From NCBI GenBank assembly GCA_903827345.1, contig CAIKID010000065.1, positions 1 through 11,517 on the forward strand: DNA of 11,517 nt, given 5' to 3'. Position numbers and translations under genes: made by a program. Positions 7,294 through 11,517 of the stretch are shown here, piece by piece. The notes beneath the pieces were generated by a model, which was not told where the DNA came from, did not search any database, and worked only from the letters and a program-made list of their open reading frames with translations. Origin of the DNA: an uncultured Actinomycetes bacterium. GTDB lineage: Bacteria > Actinomycetota > Actinomycetes > Nanopelagicales > Nanopelagicaceae. The first letter of the stretch is position 1. Every line of letters begins with the position of its first letter.

Positions 7294-7595
7294 TAATCGT
7301 CTGCTTTCTGGAGGGAATCTAGGAATGCGGCAATCTTTGCCTCACTAAAGTCAGCTTCTAGTTCTGCGGTGATTCTGGCCGCAAGCTGATCTGGCTCCTC
7401 GATGGCTTCAACCCATGGGTCCCGGACCCAGCCTGAGATGTAGTCATCGGCTCCGGTCGCCCCCAGGCGCATCGCGGCTTCGTCGATCGCCTCTTGAAAT
7501 CTGGCCGGGAGCGCGACTTTGATCTGCGTCTCCCCGCTGCGGGCTATCACCATGGAGGGAAGCTCACGCCAACGCATAATTTGATACTCGCTCAT
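7293..7595 (-). CDS. Small conserved protein resembling the 'virulence factor' family (PF13769-like)
   Basis: This encodes 100 residues with no signal peptide or membrane segment. The N-terminal pattern EYQIMRWRELPSMVIAR (3-19), then KVALPARFQEAIDEAAMRLG (26-45) and DDYISGWVR (50-58), recalls the small family labelled 'Virulence factor' (PF13769), found in many free-living Actinobacteria and Alphaproteobacteria. The label says little about function. From memory, relatives occur beside methyltransferase and one-carbon genes; I cannot verify this here. The C-terminal 35 residues are acidic and probably helical. It is the first gene of the operon and its TAA overlaps the methyltransferase ATG by one base, which implies near-stoichiometric synthesis and perhaps a complex. 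There is no Shine-Dalgarno sequence; a TAGACT hexamer (complement of 7602-7607) ends 6 bases before the ATG, so a leaderless mRNA is possible. Family assignment is moderate; the function is unknown. Confidence 0.65.
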   Translation of the reverse strand: MSEYQIMRWRELPSMVIARSGETQIKVALPARFQEAIDEAAMRLGATGADDYISGWVRDPWVEAIEEPDQLAARITAELEADFSEAKIAAFLDSLQKADD

Positions 7596-7679
7596 TTGCG
7601 GAGTCTATTGGCTCAAAAGAGGGCTATCTCGGCGAAAATTTGTGTATCAATTCGACGAAGACTGATATATCATCAAACC
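7596..7679. promoter_or_regulatory. Divergent promoter region between the methyltransferase and GntR/flavoenzyme operons
   Basis: These 84 bases must hold the start signals of both operons. Leftward, TAGACT (complement of 7602-7607) is a plausible actinobacterial -10 located 6 bases from the ATG, though no good -35 is seen. Rightward, TTGTGT (7640-7645) and TGATAT (7663-7668) have a 17-base spacer and lie 11 bases before the GTG of the regulator. Neither start codon has a Shine-Dalgarno sequence, so both transcripts may be leaderless or nearly so. One regulator bound here could control both operons. Confidence 0.5.
7663..7672. promoter_or_regulatory. Candidate GntR operator, palindrome TGATATATCA
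   Basis: TGATATATCA is a perfect 10-bp palindrome covering the predicted rightward -10, 7 bases upstream of the GntR start codon. FCD-type GntR regulators usually bind short palindromes in their own promoters, so this is the best operator candidate. A 10-bp AT-rich palindrome can also arise by chance, so the call rests mainly on its position. Confidence 0.35.
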
Positions 7680-8342
7680 GTGACGCAGCCGATTCATATC
7701 TTCTCCCGCGAGAGCTCTTCGCTATCCGAAGAGGCCTATGTCGCCATTCGCACAATGATCATTCGCTTGGAACTCAAACCCGGCTCTCTGATCAGCGAGA
7801 GTGAGTTGATGGCCAAGTTGAGATTTGGGCGAACTCCTATTCGGGAAGCGTTGCGCGCACTGGCTAATGAGCGGTTGGTTGAGGTGTATCCCCGTCGCGG
7901 AATGTTCGTCTCCAGTGTCGATGTCAAAGATTTGGCGGCAATCTCTGAGGTACGAGCAGTCTTGGAAATTAAGGCTGCCGAACTGGCTGCACTGCGTTCC
8001 ACCGCGGCTGACCACGTCATCACCTCGGAATTAATTAATGAAATTAAAGCGATTAAAGGTTTGCCGGATATGGCGAAGTTAATTGGACTGGATCAACGGA
8101 TTCATCACCATATCTATGAATGCACACACAACGAATTCTTGGCTTCCTCGCTTGATAATTATTACGGCCATGCACTTCGCATCTGGTTCTTAGCTTTGGA
8201 TCAAGTGGCCGGATTAGCCGAGGCGGTCATCGAACATCGCACACTGCTAGAAGCGATATCTCGCAATGACCCCGCAGCTGCCGCAAAGGCGATGAGAGAA
8301 CATATCGAAGGATTTGAAACAAGTATTCGCAAGAGTTTGTAA
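7680..8342 (+). CDS. GntR-family transcriptional regulator, FCD (FadR) subfamily
   Basis: Ligand-responsive DNA-binding protein of 220 residues. The N-terminal winged helix-turn-helix (about 14-80) shows the GntR pattern PGSLISESELMAKLRFGRTPIREALRAL (34-61), followed by the wing PRRGMFVSSV (71-80). The C-terminal all-helical FCD domain (about 85-215) has the expected metal/ligand residues Asp138, His142, His186 and His208, so it probably binds a carboxylate ligand through a metal ion. The GTG at 7680 gives the normal FCD-regulator length. Longer in-frame readings begin inside the divergent small gene and add an unconserved basic extension, so I reject them. It is first in an operon with the flavoenzyme (30-bp gap) and divergent to the methyltransferase pair. 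A substrate or product of this pathway, such as dimethylglycine or betaine, is the likely effector. That link is inferred from position. Confidence 0.95.
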   Translation: MTQPIHIFSRESSSLSEEAYVAIRTMIIRLELKPGSLISESELMAKLRFGRTPIREALRALANERLVEVYPRRGMFVSSVDVKDLAAISEVRAVLEIKAAELAALRSTAADHVITSELINEIKAIKGLPDMAKLIGLDQRIHHHIYECTHNEFLASSLDNYYGHALRIWFLALDQVAGLAEAVIEHRTLLEAISRNDPAAAAKAMREHIEGFETSIRKSL

Positions 8343-8372
8343 GCCACTACTCAAGGAAAGTTAGGAAGAAAA

Positions 8373-10892
8373 ATGAGCACAGTTCCAGCGAAGGCAAAGG
8401 CCGTAATTATCGGCGCCGGTATTGTCGGAAATAGCGTTGCCTACCATTTAGCACGGCTGGGATGGCGCGATCTCGTCCAGATCGACAAGGGACCATTGCC
8501 AAACCCTGGTGGATCTACCGGCCATGCCTCGAACTTCATCTTTCCGACAGATCATTCCAAAGAGATGACCGCCATCACGACTGATTCGATGCGCCAGTAT
8601 AAAGAGCGCGGAACATTCACTGAATGTGGTGGAATCGAAGTCGCTCGTACACCCGAGCGCATGCAGGAGCTAGAACGCCGCATGTCCTCAGCACATTCAT
8701 GGGGAATCGCAGATACCGCGATCGTGACTCCCGCGGAAATAAAGAAATTGGTTCCCTATATCGATGAAACAGTGATCTTAGGTGGTTTCTATACTCCCTC
8801 AGTCGGAGTTGTGGACTCACTCCGTTGTGGAACGCTGATGCGCGAAGATGCAGTCGCAATGGGGGCCTTGCAAACTTTTGCAAACATTGAAGTTTTAGGT
8901 ATGGATGTCGAGAACGGTCGTATCACCCGGGTTCGCACGGACCACGGAGATATTGAAGCTGAGTACGTTGTAATTGCCACTGGTTGCTGGAGTCCAAAAC
9001 TCGCGGCAATGGCTGGCGCTTATATTCCGCTCACCCCTGCCGTGCACCAGATGAAAGATATTGGCCCAGTTCCATTCTTCAAGGATTCCAGAGGCGATAT
9101 CGAGTGGCCGATCATTCGCGATATGGACACGAATATGTATGAGCGTCAGCATGGAACCGGACTTGAAGTTGGTTCATATGCACACCGACCAATCCTGTAC
9201 ACCCCTCAAGACATTCCTTCTAATGCTGCGGCAGCCCTCTCTCCGACGGAATTTCCCTTCACACAAGAAGATTTCGATATTCAAGATGAGCACTCTCTCG
9301 AACTGATGCCATCAATCATTGGTGATGAGAATGTACGTGAAAAATATGCGATTAACGGGATTCTCTCTCTCACACCAGATGGCAATCCAATTGTTGGAGA
9401 GACTCCTGAAGTTAAAGGTCTTTGGACAGCATCAGCAATTTGGGTTAAAGAGGGCCCGGGTTTCGGCAAGTCAATTGCCGAATGGATGGTGCTCGGCGAA
9501 TCCGAGATCGATCTGCACTCATCAGATGTCGCACGCTTCCACGAACACCAGAAGATGACGTACCACGTCAAGGCTCGCTCTTTTGAAGGATTCAACAAGA
9601 TGTACGGGATCGTCCATCCAAATGAACAATGGGCAAGCAACCGCAACGTACGCCTATCTCCCTTTTATGCTCACGAGAAAGAGCTAGGCGCTGTCTTCTA
9701 CGAGACCGCTGGTTGGGAACGTCCATTCTGGTACGAATCAAATAAGCATTTAGTTGAAAAATTCGGTGACAAGGTAATGCCACGTTCATCAGAATGGGAA
9801 TCACGCTGGTGGTCACCGATCATCAATGCTGAACATTTACAGATGCGCGAAACCGCTGCGGTCGTTGACCTCAGCGCCTTTGCAATCTTTGATGTCACTG
9901 GACCAAGTGCGCTATCGGTCGTGCAAAGGGTTGCCCTGCGCCAGATGGATGTTGCGATCGGCAGAGTTGTATACACGCCGGTACTTGGAATCAACGGCGG
10001 ATTCAAATCTGACTTGACCATCATGCGTTTAGGCGCAGACCATTTCCGTGTTGTCACTGGTGGAGCGCATGGCATGGCAGATAAGAAGTGGTTTAAGGAT
10101 CAGTTGCCAGCAGATGGATCGGCACAGATAGTTGATCTGACCTCTCATTACACAACTATCGGAGTTTGGGGTCCCAAGGCGCGTGAGATCCTTTCGGCGA
10201 TTACCACAAACGACCTATCGAAGGATGCTTTTAAATTCAGCAGTTGCAAGATGATCGAGGTTGGACCTCTGAGCGTTCTGGCATCTCGAATCTCCTACGT
10301 CGGAGAGCTGGGTTGGGAGCTTTACATTCCTATTGATCAAGGCGCCAAGCTTTGGGAGATGATTTGGGAAGCCGGCAAGAGCCATGGACTTATCCCTGCA
10401 GGAATTGGACTTTACGGCACTACGGGACGCCTGGAAAAGAGTTATCGCGCTTATGGTGCAGAACTCGAAACCGAGTACAACGTGGTTGAAGCAGGTATGC
10501 AAAGTCCAAAACTTAAGGAACAGGACTTTATTGGTCGTGCGGCACATGAAAAGCATCGCAACGCCGCACCGCTAACGACTCTCGTTTCGCTCTTTGTCGA
10601 TGATCACACATCATCCACGGGGGAGAAGCGCTACATGCTGGGCAAGGAACCGATCTTGATGCTGGACAAGAGTCCAATCATTGATTCACATGGACGTCGC
10701 TCCTATGTGACGAGTGCCGGCTCTGCTCCTTCACTCGGAAAACATATCCTGATGACCTACCTACCGACCGAGCTAGCTGTCATGGGCAATAAGTTCCTCG
10801 TTGAATACCTGGGCGAGTTCTATCCAGTCAGCGTTGCTGGCGTTGGCGCAACACCACTCTTTGATCCAACGAACGAGAGGATTTTGGCGTAA
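8373..10892 (+). CDS. Dimethylglycine dehydrogenase/oxidase-like flavoenzyme with GcvT folate domain
   Basis: Cytoplasmic two-module enzyme of 839 residues predicted to oxidatively demethylate an N-methyl glycine, most likely dimethylglycine to sarcosine, and to trap the released carbon as 5,10-methylene-tetrahydrofolate. The N-terminal DAO-type FAD domain starts with VIIGAGIVGNSVAYHL (11-26). GGSTGHAS puts His51 where the family attaches FAD covalently. His225 (AVHQM) and Tyr256 (NMYERQHG) align with the catalytic His225 and Tyr259 of Arthrobacter globiformis dimethylglycine oxidase. A linking domain (about 385-440) precedes the GcvT folate module (about 440-835), which has GWERPFW, FKSDLTIMRL (Asp547, matching the folate-site Asp), SYVGELGWELY (641-651) and RLEKSYRAYG. 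The Arthrobacter enzyme is about 830 residues with the same architecture. An ETF subunit gene overlaps the stop codon, which argues for an ETF-linked dehydrogenase rather than an oxygen-using oxidase. AGGAAG at 8363-8368 supports the ATG. Sarcosine is the main alternative substrate. Confidence 0.9.
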   Translation: MSTVPAKAKAVIIGAGIVGNSVAYHLARLGWRDLVQIDKGPLPNPGGSTGHASNFIFPTDHSKEMTAITTDSMRQYKERGTFTECGGIEVARTPERMQELERRMSSAHSWGIADTAIVTPAEIKKLVPYIDETVILGGFYTPSVGVVDSLRCGTLMREDAVAMGALQTFANIEVLGMDVENGRITRVRTDHGDIEAEYVVIATGCWSPKLAAMAGAYIPLTPAVHQMKDIGPVPFFKDSRGDIEWPIIRDMDTNMYERQHGTGLEVGSYAHRPILYTPQDIPSNAAAALSPTEFPFTQEDFDIQDEHSLELMPSIIGDENVREKYAINGILSLTPDGNPIVGETPEVKGLWTASAIWVKEGPGFGKSIAEWMVLGESEIDLHSSDVARFHEHQKMTYHVKARSFEGFNKMYGIVHPNEQWASNRNVRLSPFYAHEKELGAVFYETAGWERPFWYESNKHLVEKFGDKVMPRSSEWESRWWSPIINAEHLQMRETAAVVDLSAFAIFDVTGPSALSVVQRVALRQMDVAIGRVVYTPVLGINGGFKSDLTIMRLGADHFRVVTGGAHGMADKKWFKDQLPADGSAQIVDLTSHYTTIGVWGPKAREILSAITTNDLSKDAFKFSSCKMIEVGPLSVLASRISYVGELGWELYIPIDQGAKLWEMIWEAGKSHGLIPAGIGLYGTTGRLEKSYRAYGAELETEYNVVEAGMQSPKLKEQDFIGRAAHEKHRNAAPLTTLVSLFVDDHTSSTGEKRYMLGKEPILMLDKSPIIDSHGRRSYVTSAGSAPSLGKHILMTYLPTELAVMGNKFLVEYLGEFYPVSVAGVGATPLFDPTNERILA

Positions 10893-11517
10893 TGGATCTC
10901 CTTGTTTGCTTGAAACGAGTTCCCATAGCGGGCGGTACCTTTCTATTAACGCCGGATAATCGGGACGTTGAAACCAAGCATTTGGGCTTTGGTATAAGTC
11001 CTCATGAAGAGAACGCTGTGGAAGCCGGAGTTCAACTCGTTGAGCAGATGGGCGGCTCGCTCACCCTGCTGACGCTGGGACCTACCGATGCCGAAGAACA
11101 ACTGCGCTCTCAACTTGCGATCGGCGCATCACGGGCAATATTGCTCGAAACTGATGGTCAAGATTGGGATCCACAAGGGACGGCAGCTGCGTTGGTTGAC
11201 GCCATCAAAGCCGAAGAGACGAAGTTCGATCTCATTCTATTTGGTGCTGAATCTGCTGACAGTGCGGGTTATCAGATTCATATTCGAATCGCTCATGCAC
11301 TGGGCTGGCCAATTATCACAAATGTAAAAGCCATGACGATTAAGGATGGAGTCGTGCACTGTGAACGTGTCGTTGGTAGCGAGCGTGAATTGTACGAAGC
11401 CCCTCTTCCAGCCATTGTCACCGTCAGAGATGGCCTCAACATTCCACGCTATCCATCGGTGCCTGGACGGATTCAATCGCGCAAAAAGCCAGTGGATATG
11501 AAGAAGGCCGAACCCCG
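10892..11517 (+). CDS. etfB: Electron transfer flavoprotein beta subunit, 3'-truncated by window edge
   Basis: The first 208 codons of an ETF beta subunit; the frame is open to the last base, and family length is about 250-265 residues. ETF is a soluble FAD/AMP heterodimer that carries electrons from primary dehydrogenases to the respiratory chain. Marks in order: LLVCLKRVP (3-11), ISPHEENAVEAG (35-46), LTLGPTDAEEQLRSQLAIGASRAILL (60-85), FDLILFGAESADSAGYQ (112-128) and PAIVTVRDGLNIPRYPSVPG (173-192). The last segment leads into the loop that in human ETF docks onto partner dehydrogenases; its anchoring leucine appears to be Val190 here. The basic RKKPV (197-201) after it is also typical. The ATG overlaps the flavoenzyme stop as TAATG, so the two are co-translated and this ETF is probably the dedicated electron acceptor. 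The alpha subunit gene is expected just beyond the right edge. Confidence 0.93.
   Translation, partial: MDLLVCLKRVPIAGGTFLLTPDNRDVETKHLGFGISPHEENAVEAGVQLVEQMGGSLTLLTLGPTDAEEQLRSQLAIGASRAILLETDGQDWDPQGTAAALVDAIKAEETKFDLILFGAESADSAGYQIHIRIAHALGWPIITNVKAMTIKDGVVHCERVVGSERELYEAPLPAIVTVRDGLNIPRYPSVPGRIQSRKKPVDMKKAEP

Noticed and set aside
7494..7679. Upstream extension of the GntR gene by 62 residues
   Set aside because: It would overlap the divergent small gene and both promoters, and the added residues do not belong to the GntR fold. The GTG at 7680 gives the usual length.
1583..8260. Recurring palindrome GATATC with flanking GAGA/TCTC at about 1585, 4274 and 8254
   Set aside because: All copies are inside coding regions in different frames and have no shared position relative to promoters; they look like chance codon combinations.

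Overview
The window is an 11.5 kb stretch of a mid-GC bacterial chromosome, most likely from an actinobacterium. The reasons are an MMPL transporter of the MmpL type, a large flavoprotein/GcvT fusion that closely resembles the dimethylglycine oxidase of Arthrobacter, frequent GTG/TTG starts, and starts that look leaderless. A free-living freshwater actinobacterium would fit, but nothing here fixes the genus.

Layout. (1) 1-591 (+): C-terminal two thirds of a YeiH-type membrane protein, cut by the left edge. (2) 702-3407 (+): complete pyruvate, phosphate dikinase. (3) 3513-5666 (+): complete MMPL/RND-type transporter. (4) 5660-6159 (-): a Phd/YefM antitoxin and RelE/ParE toxin pair. Its promoter is embedded in a perfect inverted repeat and its transcript appears leaderless. 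(5) 6244-6414 (+): the last 56 codons of a thioredoxin-reductase-like gene whose front is missing, probably a scar left when the toxin-antitoxin cassette arrived. (6) 6418-7595 (-): a two-gene operon, a 100-residue protein followed by a single-domain homocysteine S-methyltransferase joined by a TAATG overlap. (7) 7680-11517 (+): divergent operon of a GntR/FCD regulator, a dimethylglycine dehydrogenase/oxidase-like flavoenzyme with a GcvT folate domain, and the beta subunit of an electron transfer flavoprotein, also joined by TAATG and cut by the right edge.

Regions 6 and 7 read as one methyl-group module around a shared 84-bp divergent promoter. In the proposed scheme the homocysteine methyltransferase takes a methyl group from a donor such as glycine betaine, making methionine and dimethylglycine. 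The flavoenzyme then oxidises dimethylglycine, captures the released one-carbon unit on tetrahydrofolate and passes electrons to ETF. The GntR protein probably controls both arms. The enzyme families are clear from sequence; betaine as donor, and the role of the 100-residue protein, are inference.

No tRNA, rRNA, CRISPR array or insertion sequence was recognised. No gene-free stretch exceeds 300 bases; the largest (6160-6417) holds the toxin-antitoxin promoter and the reductase remnant.
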